Translations under genes and position numbers: made by a program
The notes under the pieces: model-generated
What the model saw: only the letters and a program-made list of their open reading frames with translations
Database searches by the model: none
Told to the model about the DNA's origin: nothing
Assembly: GCF_002483235.1 (NCBI RefSeq)
Contig: NZ_DLHN01000024.1
Coordinates: forward strand, 62,001-126,000
Length of the DNA stretch: 64,000 bases
Source of the DNA: Pedobacter glucosidilyticus
Lineage (GTDB): Bacteria; Bacteroidota; Bacteroidia; Sphingobacteriales; Sphingobacteriaceae
Reading direction: 5' to 3'
Shown here: in pieces, positions 8,844-17,461 of the stretch
Numbering within the stretch: the stretch's first letter is position 1
How the letters are laid out: each line of letters opens with the position of its first letter

Positions 8844-10232
8844 TTATAATCCACAGCTTTTATCTAGAGCGTCAAAAACACCTTTCTTCCAACAACCATT
8901 ATTTAAAATTTCACCAGATTTATCATACATAATTCCCTTTCCGTTTGGTAATCCATGATCCACTTCACCTACGTATTTTTTCCCTGAAGATTTGTAATAA
9001 AGAGTACCTTTAAACTCTCCAAAAAGACTATGTTCTCCTTCAAAAAAATCTCCATTAGGGTAAAAAGTTATGCCATTTAACGGTACAGGAACTCCTCCTA
9101 CAACTAACGAGACAAGTTTTCCTTCAAACCTATTTCCATTTTTATAAGAAATAGTGCCTTTACCTATACACTTCCCATTTTGGAATTCACTTTTATAAAC
9201 ATCACGAGATGTAGTAATGGTACCAAATCCATTTTCCAATCCATTTTTGAATTGACCTACATAAATCATATTATTTCTATATTTCATTTTACCATTGCCA
9301 TGCATGGTATTATTGTCATAATCGCCCTCATAAACTTCACCATTTTTAAAGGTATAAACTCCTTTTCCTTGTTTAACGTTCATGACAAAATCGCCCTCAT
9401 AATAATCTCCGTTCTGATACCAAAGTTTTCCTTTCCCGTTTGGCTTTCCATCCAAATAATCTCCTTCATAAATTAATTTACCAGAAGAATCTATCATTTT
9501 TCCATTTCCATTTGGTGAATTGTTTTGAAAAACCCCTTCTAATATCCTACCATCATTATAAACCATTTTTCCCTTTCCGTTCGCTTTACCATTTTGTAAT
9601 TCACCTTCATATATACCAACATTAAGAACAAGCTTTCCAACCGATTTACTTGCAACTGCAATTGGAGAAGTTTTATTTTGATTGTTCAATGGAACCGATG
9701 CCACCTTAGAATGGTTTCCTATAAATTTATTCTTATCAAATAGACCTTCCTCAACTTTTCCATTAGCGTAGGTAAATTTACCATATCCAGTCCGATAACT
9801 ATTTTGCCACTCCCCTTCATATTTATTTCCGCTAATAAAGAAATAGGTTCCCTTTCCCGTTTTTTGGCCATTTACCCACTCACCTTCATACTTATCCCCT
9901 ATTTGGTAATAGTAAGTTCCTTTTCCATGGAATTTTCCATACGCCCATTCTCCTACGTATTTATCCCCTTTTGGTGCATTGATATGTCCATAGTCAAAAG
10001 TTCCTTGCCCATGAAAATAATTATCTTTCCAGTATCCTTTATAAGAACCCCCAGGTTTACCCAAATATTTCACAATTCCTTCACCATATCCATTTGCCTT
10101 ACCATTTTTTACTGCTCCAAAATACGCTATGGTTTGATTAGAATTTGAAGGGCATATAAAACTAAGATTCTCTTGAGCATAAGAGCAAAAGCAGAAAAAT
10201 GTCAACAGAAATAATAAAAACAACTTTTTCAT
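8844..10232 (-). CDS. Exported MORN-repeat protein
   Basis: A 462-residue protein with a clear signal peptide (MKKLFLLFLLTFFCFCSYAQ). Nearly the whole mature part is MORN repeats of the form YEGEWxNGxxxGKGTYxY, about fifteen copies in two blocks separated at about residues 180-205 by a Ser/Asn/Lys-rich linker. MORN repeats form an extended beta-hairpin ribbon that mediates protein or lipid contacts; in Bacteroidota such exported proteins are common and mostly uncharacterised. No catalytic domain or sorting domain is present at the end, which finishes in LDKSCGL. Gene stands alone, with a 560-bp gene-poor region upstream. Confidence 0.88.
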   Translation of the reverse strand: MKKLFLLFLLTFFCFCSYAQENLSFICPSNSNQTIAYFGAVKNGKANGYGEGIVKYLGKPGGSYKGYWKDNYFHGQGTFDYGHINAPKGDKYVGEWAYGKFHGKGTYYYQIGDKYEGEWVNGQKTGKGTYFFISGNKYEGEWQNSYRTGYGKFTYANGKVEEGLFDKNKFIGNHSKVASVPLNNQNKTSPIAVASKSVGKLVLNVGIYEGELQNGKANGKGKMVYNDGRILEGVFQNNSPNGNGKMIDSSGKLIYEGDYLDGKPNGKGKLWYQNGDYYEGDFVMNVKQGKGVYTFKNGEVYEGDYDNNTMHGNGKMKYRNNMIYVGQFKNGLENGFGTITTSRDVYKSEFQNGKCIGKGTISYKNGNRFEGKLVSLVVGGVPVPLNGITFYPNGDFFEGEHSLFGEFKGTLYYKSSGKKYVGEVDHGLPNGKGIMYDKSGEILNNGCWKKGVFDALDKSCGL

Positions 10233-10794
10233 ATTGGTTAAGTGAATATTGACTCATAAATATAATGTTTTTGGGCTTGGTGAAAGTGAAGATTTTATCC
10301 CAAATATTGATACTTGATAACCCAACATTTGACTAACCGTAAATGTATCTTCGGAATTTATTCTTGTTTAAACAATAGCTTTAAAATTTATCCTTGCTTG
10401 TTTTTTTACTTTCAGTTATGAATGTGATAAACTTTATTTACCAATTTTAAGAATTGTTGGTCTTACGGATATCAATTAACTAATTTATTAAAGCCAAATA
10501 CATTAAAATCCATAACACAAATTCAAAAAGCAGATTTAACTTTAGAGATAAAGATATTGATTTCGTTATAATAAAAGCAGACTAGCTATTAAAATATCAC
10601 TTTAACATTTAAAAAAGGAGTATGAGTGATAAATTAATTTAATAACTTACAGTTTTTAAAAGCAAAAGAATGGTACTATTTAAAAACTTATCAGCTGTAA
10701 AGCTCATCTACAGGTGTTCGCTAGTTGTTCACATCACCTTTGCAAAACACCCCATTTTTGCGAACAACTAGCGGAGATGGTACAAAGATACTAG
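10233..10794. other. Gene-poor region between MORN gene and toxin gene
   Basis: No ORF longer than a few codons with coding character is visible on either strand. The only structured elements are a 12-bp inverted repeat near its right end and a short AGGAG-preceded ORF of six codons around 10622 that is too small to call. It presumably holds the upstream region of the MORN gene and the 3' region of the toxin operon. Confidence 0.6.
10719..10773. repeat. 12-bp perfect inverted repeat with 31-nt spacer
   Basis: cgctagttgttc at 10719-10730 is the exact reverse complement of gaacaactagcg at 10762-10773. A further short match (catct 10705-10709 / agatg near 10775) flanks it. The repeat ends about 20 bp beyond the toxin stop, so it may be a terminator-like stem, a regulator site or the footprint of a small mobile sequence. 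No T-tract follows the arm on the minus strand. Confidence 0.6.
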
Positions 10795-11130
10795 CTAAAT
10801 ATCAAGCACAATTCTTAGGTTAGCTTTCAGCTTTTCTTGTTGATTTGGAGTTAATTCTCCTAGTCTGTTTATGAGCCTTTTGTTGTCAATCGCCCGGATT
10901 TGGTCTACCAAGATATCACTTAATTTATCCAGTTGATTTTCCTTTAGATGAACCCTCAATATTTGTATATCTTGCTGTACATTGGTAGTGATAGGACAAA
11001 TAATGGTAGATGGATGAATCTCATTCAATAAATCAGTTTGAATAACCACTACCGGTCTTATTGTGCCAGGCTCTGTTCCCCTACTTGGATTAAGATCTGC
11101 TAACCAAATGTCGAATTGTTTAATTTTCAT
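10795..11130 (-). CDS. Type II toxin, MazF/PemK-type endoribonuclease
   Basis: A 111-residue protein matching the MazF/PemK family. The N-terminus FDIWLADLNPSRGTEPGTIRPVVVIQ contains the family's GxExxxxRPVVVIQ loop, then the ICPITTN strand and LVDQIRAIDNKRL, the conserved DQIRAID element. Toxins of this family cut single-stranded RNA and arrest growth until the antitoxin returns. It overlaps the preceding antitoxin gene by 11 nt, so the two are translated together from one mRNA. All characteristic residues are present, so it looks intact. The cleavage sequence cannot be predicted. Confidence 0.9.
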   Translation of the reverse strand: MKIKQFDIWLADLNPSRGTEPGTIRPVVVIQTDLLNEIHPSTIICPITTNVQQDIQILRVHLKENQLDKLSDILVDQIRAIDNKRLINRLGELTPNQQEKLKANLRIVLDI

Positions 11131-11350
11131 CTAGCAAGCTTTCAAATTCATGAAGAATATCCAAAGATTCTTTACTTGTTAATGCAGATTCTTTAGCAAG
11201 TTGTTTCTTCAATAATCTCTTTCTATGAACAAGATTATAAATTCTAACAGCCTCGTTGATGTAACGATTTCTAGCTATGTGTAACTCATGAGTAATCTCC
11301 TCAGCCTCATTGAAGATTTCATCATCTAATTTTAGTGATAATACTTTCAT
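11120..11350 (-). CDS. Antitoxin of the MazF/PemK pair
   Basis: A 76-residue protein. The N-terminus MKVLSLKLDDEIFNEAEEIT, followed by helical IARNRYINEAVRIYN, has the form of a ribbon-helix-helix DNA-binding domain; the acidic tail (SLDILHEFESLLDEN) would wrap the toxin. The first possible ATG upstream (11383) lies inside the operator palindrome, so the start at 11350 directly behind the promoter box is chosen. As in other pairs of this type it should neutralise the toxin and repress its own operon. The toxin gene overlaps its 3' end. Confidence 0.82.
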   Translation of the reverse strand: MKVLSLKLDDEIFNEAEEITHELHIARNRYINEAVRIYNLVHRKRLLKKQLAKESALTSKESLDILHEFESLLDEN

Positions 11351-11354
11351 ACTA

Positions 11355-11362
11355 CAAAAGTA
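11355..11362 (-). promoter_or_regulatory. -7 box TACTTTTG of toxin-antitoxin promoter
   Basis: Exact TAnnTTTG match on the minus strand, ending 4 nt before the antitoxin ATG. A TTG at 11383-11381 lies 18 nt upstream and can serve as the -33 element, inside the palindrome at 11370-11383. Confidence 0.65.
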
Positions 11363-11369
11363 TATATTT

Positions 11370-11383
11370 TTGGTATATACCAA
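11370..11383. promoter_or_regulatory. 14-bp palindromic operator of the toxin-antitoxin operon
   Basis: TTGGTATATACCAA is a perfect 14-bp palindrome covering the predicted -33 element of the antitoxin promoter. Position and symmetry fit binding by a dimeric ribbon-helix-helix antitoxin. The binding itself is inference. Confidence 0.6.
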
Positions 11384-11452
11384 GAATATCTTTAGACAAT
11401 AATTTTGAAAATTTAACTTATTAGGTATTTGATGATGAATAAGTCAAGTCTT

Positions 11453-11590
11453 GAAACCAACCAACTAAAACCTAACCAACTAACAAACTAACTCCCGATA
11501 ACTATCGGGACTAACCAACTAACCACCTAAAACCTAACCAACTAAAACCTAACCAACTAAAACCTAACCAACTAACCACCTAACAAACTA
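11453..11590. repeat. CTAAC-rich intergenic repeat patch with 15-bp tandem units
   Basis: A low-complexity stretch built of variants of CTAACCAACTAA. A 15-bp unit (ctaaaacctaaccaa) is repeated exactly three times at 11527-11571. A hairpin, TCCCGAT-AACT-ATCGGGA at 11493-11510, is embedded in it. The patch runs into the stop codon (11588-11590) of the flavoprotein gene. A related patch lies at 55146-55363. Confidence 0.85.
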
Positions 11591-12787
11591 AATACTCTGC
11601 GCAATTACATAACCACTAGCCCAAGCCCACTGGAAATTATAACCTCCTAACCATCCGGTAACATCCACACACTCGCCTCCAAAATATAAACCGGGTAATT
11701 TTTTAGCTTCTAAAGTTTTAGAAGATAACTCATCTGTAGCTACACCACCACGCATGACCTCAGCTTTATCGTAACCCTTATCTCCTGCCGGTTTAACTTT
11801 AAAATGATGGATAAATTCGTTGATGGTGATAAAATCATCTTTTGTTAAAGAGGCTAGATTCTTATGAGTAGGTATAATATCGCTTAAAGCGTCAACAAAT
11901 TTACGGGTATAAAATAAAGTCAAATAGTTAGCTAATATTTTTTTACCATTCACGCTCCGCTCCTGCTCTATCAATTCTATGATATTCTGATGTGGTAATA
12001 AATCAATCACAATACTTTGGCCCGGTCGCCAATAAGAAGATATTTGCAAAATAGCAGGTCCACTTAAACCCCAATGCGTAAATAAAATATTCTCCTCAAA
12101 GCTTATTTCATCATTACTCACAATCGCAGGTATACTATTGCCGGATAAATGAGCAAACCAATCTGCATCTTTACCGGTAATGGTTAAAGGAACTAAAGCT
12201 GGTGCAGTTTGCACTACCTGTAACCCAAACTGTTTGGCAATTTTCAAAGAAAAATCTGTAGCACCCATTTTAGCGATAGGTAAACCACCACTAGCCATTA
12301 CCACTTTGGGGCTATATAAAGTTTCTGTTTTTCCGTTTCTTTCAAAACTTACTTTAAAAAGCTCATCTTGCTTTTCTATAGCTAAAACGTTGCTATTTAA
12401 GTAAATATCCTGTCCAAAATCATCACAAATTTGTTTAAAAACTTCCACAATATCTTTCGCTTTATTGCTGGTAGGGAAAAGTTGTCCTAAGGTTTTTTCT
12501 TGCCCAGTTATCCCATAAGTCTCAAAAAAACTGATCGTATCATCCACTGTCCATTGTGATAAAGCAGACTTGCAGAAATGTTCATTCTCTGATATAAAAT
12601 TTTCTGCCGAGGTATAATAATTGGTATAATTACATCTGCCACCACCAGAAATCAATATTTTGGCTCCCACTTGTGGGTTTTTCTCAAGAATTAATGTTTT
12701 CTTACCTAAATATCCCGCTTGTACGGCACACATTAATCCACAAGCACCACCACCAATAATAACGGCATCGTATTTAGTTTCTAACAT
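11588..12787 (-). CDS. HI0933-family NAD(P)/FAD-dependent oxidoreductase
   Basis: A 399-residue flavoprotein with the dinucleotide-binding motif VIIGGGACGLMCAVQAG at the N-terminus, the family signature AKILISGGGRCNYTN, and the C-terminal FAD contact GWLGGYNFQWAWASGYV. This is the HI0933/YhiN family, whose biochemical reaction is not well defined; related enzymes act on tRNA or other electron acceptors. Soluble cytoplasmic. It is transcribed away from nuoA. Its 3' end contains part of the CTAAC repeat patch, so the terminal stop itself is supplied by repeat sequence. The reading frame is otherwise intact. Confidence 0.9.
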   Translation of the reverse strand: MLETKYDAVIIGGGACGLMCAVQAGYLGKKTLILEKNPQVGAKILISGGGRCNYTNYYTSAENFISENEHFCKSALSQWTVDDTISFFETYGITGQEKTLGQLFPTSNKAKDIVEVFKQICDDFGQDIYLNSNVLAIEKQDELFKVSFERNGKTETLYSPKVVMASGGLPIAKMGATDFSLKIAKQFGLQVVQTAPALVPLTITGKDADWFAHLSGNSIPAIVSNDEISFEENILFTHWGLSGPAILQISSYWRPGQSIVIDLLPHQNIIELIEQERSVNGKKILANYLTLFYTRKFVDALSDIIPTHKNLASLTKDDFITINEFIHHFKVKPAGDKGYDKAEVMRGGVATDELSSKTLEAKKLPGLYFGGECVDVTGWLGGYNFQWAWASGYVIAQSI

Positions 12788-12839
12788 GCAGCAAAAATGA
12801 GATTTTTATGAAGCATCACCAAAGAATATCCTGCTTAAG

Positions 12840-12872
12840 TTTGCAGCATTTGGCTTAATAATCTTACTTTTG
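12840..12872 (+). promoter_or_regulatory. nuoA promoter, TTTG-N21-TACTTTTG
   Basis: TTTG at 12840-12843 and TACTTTTG at 12865-12872 with 21 nt between them fit the Bacteroidota -33/-7 promoter. The -7 box ends 9 nt before the nuoA ATG, so the 5' leader would be only a few nt. Confidence 0.75.
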
Positions 12873-12881
12873 TAACAAATC

Positions 12882-13466
12882 ATGGAAGAATACTCCCAAA
12901 TCTCGGCATTCGGTAAAGTTCTCATTTTCCTTATCATGGGAATTGTATTTGTGATGTTGGCTTTTATCACCAATAAAATCATAGCTCCAAATAAGCCAAA
13001 TCCAGAAAAAAATAGCTCTTATGAATGTGGTGAAGAAGTTATTGGTAGTTCATGGATTCAATTTAACAGTCGTTTTTACGTTATAGCCCTTATTTTCTTA
13101 TTATTTGATGTAGAGATGGTTTTCATATTCCCTTGGGCAACCGTTTTTAGCGATGCAAGCCTAATTGCACAAGACCAACGTTGGGGATGGCTAAGTTTCA
13201 CTGAAATGTTAATTTTCATTAGCATATTATTATTAGGCTTAGTTTATGTTTTGAGAAAAAAAGATTTAGATTGGATAAAACCTGTATTAAAACTGCCAAC
13301 AGTTGACACCAAAATTCCATTAAGTGCCTATCATGCTATAAATGAGGAAAAATATCAGCCTGGCTTAAAAAATAAACAGCTAGAAAACGGCCCGATTGTA
13401 CAGGAAAATAACATCGAAACAGAAAATATAAAACCAAAATTTGTCCCAAGATTTAAAAAATCATGA
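12882..13466 (+). CDS. nuoA: NADH-quinone oxidoreductase subunit A
   Basis: A 194-residue membrane subunit of respiratory complex I. Three membrane helices are visible ([57 protein letters not shown]) with the conserved loop [14 protein letters not shown] between helices 1 and 2, including the Cys used as a conformational marker in other species. After helix 3, a hydrophilic tail of about 65 residues extends beyond the usual 120-150-residue length and ends in a basic [11 protein letters not shown]. The stop overlaps the nuoB start by 4 nt. Subunit identity is firm; the tail has no recognised function. Confidence 0.93.
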   Translation: MEEYSQISAFGKVLIFLIMGIVFVMLAFITNKIIAPNKPNPEKNSSYECGEEVIGSSWIQFNSRFYVIALIFLLFDVEMVFIFPWATVFSDASLIAQDQRWGWLSFTEMLIFISILLLGLVYVLRKKDLDWIKPVLKLPTVDTKIPLSAYHAINEEKYQPGLKNKQLENGPIVQENNIETENIKPKFVPRFKKS

Positions 13467-13945
13467 GCTTAGAACAGCAATTAGAAAATGGTGGTGTTGT
13501 AGTTACCAAATTAGATGATTTGCTAAACTGGGCAAGACTATCATCTTTATGGCCATTAAGTTTTGGTATTGCCTGTTGCGCCATAGAAATGATGGGCTCT
13601 ATGGCTTCTAATTATGATTTAGATAGGTTTGGAGTTTTCCCTAGACCTAGTCCACGCCAGGCAGACGTGATTATTATTGCTGGTACGGTAACATTTAAAA
13701 TGGCCGAAAGAATAAAACGCCTTTACGAGCAAATGCCAGAACCTAAGTATGTTATTTCTATGGGATCTTGTTCTAATTGCGGAGGACCATATTGGGAGCA
13801 TGGTTATCATGTGGTAAAAGGTGTGGATAGGATAATCCCGGTGGATATTTATGTACAAGGCTGCCCGCCAAGGCCAGAAGCTTTAATAGGTGGTATTTTA
13901 GAATTACAAAAGAAAATAAGCACACAATCTTTAAGCACAATTTAA
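13463..13945 (+). CDS. nuoB: NADH-quinone oxidoreductase subunit B
   Basis: A 160-residue peripheral subunit that holds the terminal iron-sulphur cluster N2 next to the quinone site. The four cluster ligands are recognisable: the adjacent Cys pair in [10 protein letters not shown], the Cys in [10 protein letters not shown] and the Cys in [11 protein letters not shown]. The start ATGA overlaps the nuoA stop, so the two are translated together. Unlike the usual operon order, nuoC does not follow; purK does, 33 nt later. Confidence 0.95.
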   Translation: MSLEQQLENGGVVVTKLDDLLNWARLSSLWPLSFGIACCAIEMMGSMASNYDLDRFGVFPRPSPRQADVIIIAGTVTFKMAERIKRLYEQMPEPKYVISMGSCSNCGGPYWEHGYHVVKGVDRIIPVDIYVQGCPPRPEALIGGILELQKKISTQSLSTI

Positions 13946-13978
13946 GTTTTGTTTAACACAGAGCTTTTGAATATATAA

Positions 13979-15118
13979 ATGAAATCAAATATTACACAAA
14001 CCCGTTTGGGTATTCTAGGTGGCGGTCAGTTAGGCCGAATGCTCATTCAGGAAGCTATTAATTTTAATCTTTCTATCAGTATTCTTGATCCTGATGCAAA
14101 TGCCCCATGTAAAAACATCTGCGACTATTTTGAAGTTGGTTCTATCAGCGACTATGAAACTGTATATAACTTCGGTAAAAACCTTGACTTACTCACCATA
14201 GAGATAGAAAAAGTAAATATCGAGGCTTTAGAAGATTTAGAAAAAGAAGGCGTTACAGTTTTTCCTCAGCCTAGAATCATCAGGTTGATACAGGATAAAG
14301 GTTTGCAAAAACAATTCTTTAAAGAAAATGATATTCCAACATCAGAGTTTCAGCTTATTGCAAATAAAGAGCAATTATTAATTGATAAAATACCTTTTCC
14401 TTATATCCAAAAATTAAGAAAAGATGGTTATGACGGTAAAGGCGTTGTTAAAATTGTTGATGAATCTGATTTAAACAAAGCTTTTGAGCAGCCTTCTATT
14501 GTAGAAAAATGGATTGATTTTGAAAAGGAAGTAGCCGTTATTATTGCCAGAAATGAAAATGGCCAAACAGAAACTTTTCCTTTGGTAGAAATGGATTTCA
14601 ATAAAGAAGCTAATCTGGTAGAGTTTCTAATCAGCCCATCAACCTACAGCTTCGAAATTCAGCAGAAAGCAGATAAAATTGCCAGAGATATTGCAGATTG
14701 CCTAAACATTGTAGGCTTGTTAGCAGTAGAAATGTTTGTAACCAAAAATGGCGAAATTTTAGTGAACGAGTTAGCTCCTCGTCCGCATAACAGTGGCCAC
14801 CATACCATAGAAGGAAATGTTACTTCTCAATTTCAGCAACATTTAAGAGCTATCTTAAATTTACCATTGGGTAGTACCGCAAGCATATCCAATGCGGTTA
14901 TGATCAACCTTTTAGGCGAAGCTGGTTATGAAGGCCCGGCAGAATATGAAGGTTTAAAAGAAGTACTACAAAAAGAAGGTGTTTATGTGCATTTATATGG
15001 TAAAGTTTTCACTAAACCTTTTCGTAAAATGGGTCATGTTACCATTGTAGATCAAGATAGAAACGCTGCTATAGAAAAAGCACAATTTGTTAAAGAAAAA
15101 TTAAAAGTTAAATCATAA
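13979..15118 (+). CDS. purK: 5-(carboxyamino)imidazole ribonucleotide synthase
   Basis: A 379-residue ATP-grasp enzyme that carboxylates AIR to N5-CAIR using ATP and bicarbonate. The N-terminus [15 protein letters not shown] is the nucleotide-binding glycine loop of PurK; the ATP-grasp core includes [16 protein letters not shown] and [14 protein letters not shown], with the metal-binding [16 protein letters not shown] near residue 265. Its TAA shares the A with the ATG of purE (TAATG), so the pair is coupled, as in many bacteria. No TAnnTTTG promoter is visible upstream, suggesting read-through from nuoB. Confidence 0.95.
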   Translation: MKSNITQTRLGILGGGQLGRMLIQEAINFNLSISILDPDANAPCKNICDYFEVGSISDYETVYNFGKNLDLLTIEIEKVNIEALEDLEKEGVTVFPQPRIIRLIQDKGLQKQFFKENDIPTSEFQLIANKEQLLIDKIPFPYIQKLRKDGYDGKGVVKIVDESDLNKAFEQPSIVEKWIDFEKEVAVIIARNENGQTETFPLVEMDFNKEANLVEFLISPSTYSFEIQQKADKIARDIADCLNIVGLLAVEMFVTKNGEILVNELAPRPHNSGHHTIEGNVTSQFQQHLRAILNLPLGSTASISNAVMINLLGEAGYEGPAEYEGLKEVLQKEGVYVHLYGKVFTKPFRKMGHVTIVDQDRNAAIEKAQFVKEKLKVKS

Positions 15119-15630
15119 TGTATAAGCCAAAAGTTGGTATCATCATGGGTAGCCGGTCTGATCTTCCTATTATGGAAGAAGCTGCTGCTATTTTAAAAGA
15201 ATTAGGTGTAAGTTACGAGCTAACTGTTGTTTCTGCACATCGTACACCAGAAAGAATGTTTGAGTATGCAAGTAAAGCAGCAGAAAGAGGCTTAAAAGTT
15301 ATCATTGCTGGTGCTGGTGGTGCAGCACATTTACCTGGTATGGTGGCTTCTATCACTACAATTCCGGTTATTGGTGTACCTGTAAAATCAAGCAATTCTA
15401 TTGATGGCTGGGATTCTGTTTTATCTATCTTACAAATGCCAAATGGTATTCCTGTAGCTACAGTAGCGCTTAATGCCGCTAAAAATGCTGGTATATTAGC
15501 TGCACAAATTTTAGCTACCGCCGATGAAAACCTAGCGCAACAAGTAGCAAAATTCAAAAACGATTTAAAAGCAAAAATTGAAGAATCGGCAGAAAGCTTA
15601 AAATCAGAAGGATACCCTTCAGCGTTTTAA
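15118..15630 (+). CDS. purE: N5-CAIR mutase
   Basis: A 170-residue class I PurE, which moves the carboxyl group of N5-CAIR to give CAIR in purine synthesis. Signature elements are [25 protein letters not shown] and the glycine-rich [15 protein letters not shown] loop, followed by [13 protein letters not shown]. Its length is normal. It is coupled to purK by a shared base. Its stop overlaps the convergent yqgE stop by 4 nt. Confidence 0.96.
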   Translation: MYKPKVGIIMGSRSDLPIMEEAAAILKELGVSYELTVVSAHRTPERMFEYASKAAERGLKVIIAGAGGAAHLPGMVASITTIPVIGVPVKSSNSIDGWDSVLSILQMPNGIPVATVALNAAKNAGILAAQILATADENLAQQVAKFKNDLKAKIEESAESLKSEGYPSAF

Positions 15631-16190
15631 TTCCATTCCGGATTTTCAGGAAAATTAGCTACATGGGCATATTTAACGCCTAAATTTAAAATAGCTTCTT
15701 TCCAGATATTTTTATCAGAATACTCAAAAATCATAGCTGGGTGGTATTGATCAGATACTATCCAGCTATTTTCATTCATCTCGGTTACCAATTGTCCATT
15801 ATCCCAACCAGAATAACCCATAAAAAACTTAATCTCAGCTTCGGTAATGTTATAACTGTTAATTTGGAGCTTTAGCGTTTCAAAATCGCCACCCCAAAAT
15901 AAATCTTTCCCTATAGGTATCCCTCCCGGGATTTTATCCGGAGAACAATGTATAAAATTTAAAGTATCATTAGCTACAGGCCCACCAATATGAACCAAAA
16001 AATTAGCATCCCAGCAATCTGCAACAATATCCTTCAGCAGTAAATTACTTTTATGATTCAGTACGTAGCCAATATCCCCTTCCTCGCTTCGCTCGGTTAG
16101 TAAAACTACCGAACGCTTGAAATTTTCATCAAGCATAAAAGGCTCTGATATTAATAAATCTCCAACTTTAGGTAAAACTTTACTCAGCAT
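15627..16190 (-). CDS. YqgE/AlgH family protein
   Basis: A 187-residue protein with the family hallmarks: [25 protein letters not shown] near the start, the YVLNHKS strand, IHIGGPV-type segment ([10 protein letters not shown]), and the [21 protein letters not shown] motif. The Pseudomonas member AlgH is tied to alginate gene expression, but its biochemical role is unsolved; in Bacteroidota it is a common single-copy protein. It is soluble and cytoplasmic. It is the only minus-strand gene in the 12.9-18.6 kb block and meets purE tail to tail. Confidence 0.9.
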   Translation of the reverse strand: MLSKVLPKVGDLLISEPFMLDENFKRSVVLLTERSEEGDIGYVLNHKSNLLLKDIVADCWDANFLVHIGGPVANDTLNFIHCSPDKIPGGIPIGKDLFWGGDFETLKLQINSYNITEAEIKFFMGYSGWDNGQLVTEMNENSWIVSDQYHPAMIFEYSDKNIWKEAILNLGVKYAHVANFPENPEWN

Positions 16191-16292
16191 ATCTATATAA
16201 ACGAAGATGTATCGATTTAGATTTTAAAAATCGTAATAAATACTGATTCATGTCATTTATTTTAAATTATTTTTATCCCAATTTGCAATTCG

Positions 16293-16300
16293 TAAGTTTG
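16293..16300 (+). promoter_or_regulatory. -7 box TAAGTTTG of pdxH-nuoCD promoter
   Basis: Exact TAnnTTTG match ending 6 nt before the pdxH ATG at 16307. It would also drive nuoC and nuoD, which follow without gaps. It lies inside the longer reading frame that begins at 16250, so that earlier start is unlikely. Confidence 0.6.
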
Positions 16301-16306
16301 TATAAA

Positions 16307-16963
16307 ATGAATGAGCAAAAATTAAATTTAAAAGATTTAAGACAAGATTATCGTTCTGCCTTTCTTCTGGAGGAAGACATTGAAAAAACACCTTTAAAGC
16401 AGTTTGAAAAATGGTTTAAAGATGCGTTAAAAGCAGAAATTCTAGAGCCCAACGCTATGACCTTGGCCACTGCATCTAAAGAAGGTATACCATCAGCAAG
16501 AATTGTTCTTTTAAAAGATTACGATGAAGATGGCTTCACTTTTTTTACCAATTACAGCAGCAATAAAGGCCAACAATTAGCAGAAAACCCTTTTGCAGCA
16601 TTAGTTTTCTTTTGGGGAGATTTGGAAAGACAAATCCGAATTGAAGGTGTGATCGAAAAAATTAGCATACACGAATCCACATCTTACTATCACTCTAGAC
16701 CAAAAGGAAGTCAGCTTGGTGCCTGGGCATCTCCACAAAGCAGTATAATCCCAAATAGGGAGTTTTTAGAACTAAACTTGAAAAAACTAGAAGAACAGTA
16801 TAAAGATAAAGAAGTTGTACCGAAACCGGACTTTTGGGGAGGTTATAGGCTTATTCCTAATTTGATAGAATTTTGGCAAGGAAGATCTAACCGTTTACAC
16901 GATAGGATTATCTATAAAAGACAAAAAGACGAATCTTGGACCATAGAAAGGCTTGCTCCATGA
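16307..16963 (+). CDS. pdxH: Pyridoxamine 5'-phosphate oxidase
   Basis: A 218-residue FMN enzyme that oxidises PNP or PMP to pyridoxal phosphate. Family motifs are DLRQDYRSAFLLEED at the start, EPNAMTLATASKEGIPSARIVLLKDYDEDGFTFFTNY, the FMN site and the C-terminal FWQGRSNRLHDRI. The upstream ATG at 16250 would add 19 residues not typical of the family and would place the promoter inside the gene, so 16307 is used. Its TGA overlaps the nuoC ATG (ATGA), linking vitamin B6 synthesis to complex I translation. Confidence 0.95.
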   Translation: MNEQKLNLKDLRQDYRSAFLLEEDIEKTPLKQFEKWFKDALKAEILEPNAMTLATASKEGIPSARIVLLKDYDEDGFTFFTNYSSNKGQQLAENPFAALVFFWGDLERQIRIEGVIEKISIHESTSYYHSRPKGSQLGAWASPQSSIIPNREFLELNLKKLEEQYKDKEVVPKPDFWGGYRLIPNLIEFWQGRSNRLHDRIIYKRQKDESWTIERLAP

Positions 16964-17460
16964 CATTTACTGAGATAAAAGAACTCATAATACAGAAATT
17001 TGGTCCTGATAGTATTGAAGCAGAGGAAACACAAGGCTTACAACCTGCTTTAGTTATCAAAAAAGATCATATTGTTGAAGTTTGTTTAATGCTGAGAGAT
17101 AACGAAAACACCTGGTTTGATTTCTTATCGAGCCTTAGCGGTATAGATTATGGTGTAGAAGCTCAAAAATTTGGCGTGGTTTATCACTTATCCTCTATCC
17201 TTAAAAAGCATCAACTGGTTTTAAAAGTCTATCAACAAAATGATAGAGACGAGCAAAATTTACCCACATTTAAATCTGTTACCAGCGTTTGGAAAACAGC
17301 CGATTGGCATGAAAGAGAAGCTTTTGATCTTTTAGGTATTTATTTTGAAGGTCATCCGGATTTAAGAAGAATTTTATTACCCGACGATTGGGAAGGATAT
17401 CCTTTAAGGAAAGATTATAAAACAGCAGAGCAATATCACAACATTAAAATAGACATGTAA
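16960..17460 (+). CDS. nuoC: NADH-quinone oxidoreductase subunit C
   Basis: A 166-residue peripheral-arm subunit (30 kDa family). The diagnostic C-terminal segment is present: [38 protein letters not shown]. It starts at ATG 16960, overlapping the pdxH stop, and not at 16936, where the extra residues would come from the pdxH frame shadow. nuoD starts one nt after the stop. It is not fused to NuoD, unlike in enterobacteria. Confidence 0.94.
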   Translation: MTFTEIKELIIQKFGPDSIEAEETQGLQPALVIKKDHIVEVCLMLRDNENTWFDFLSSLSGIDYGVEAQKFGVVYHLSSILKKHQLVLKVYQQNDRDEQNLPTFKSVTSVWKTADWHEREAFDLLGIYFEGHPDLRRILLPDDWEGYPLRKDYKTAEQYHNIKIDM

Positions 17461-17461
17461 G

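Noticed and set aside
11453..11590. CRISPR array
   Set aside because: The repeats are 15 bp, contiguous, without unique spacers and lie next to no cas gene.
16250..16306. Upstream extension of pdxH
   Set aside because: The 19 extra residues are not part of the PdxH family and the promoter box TAAGTTTG lies inside them.
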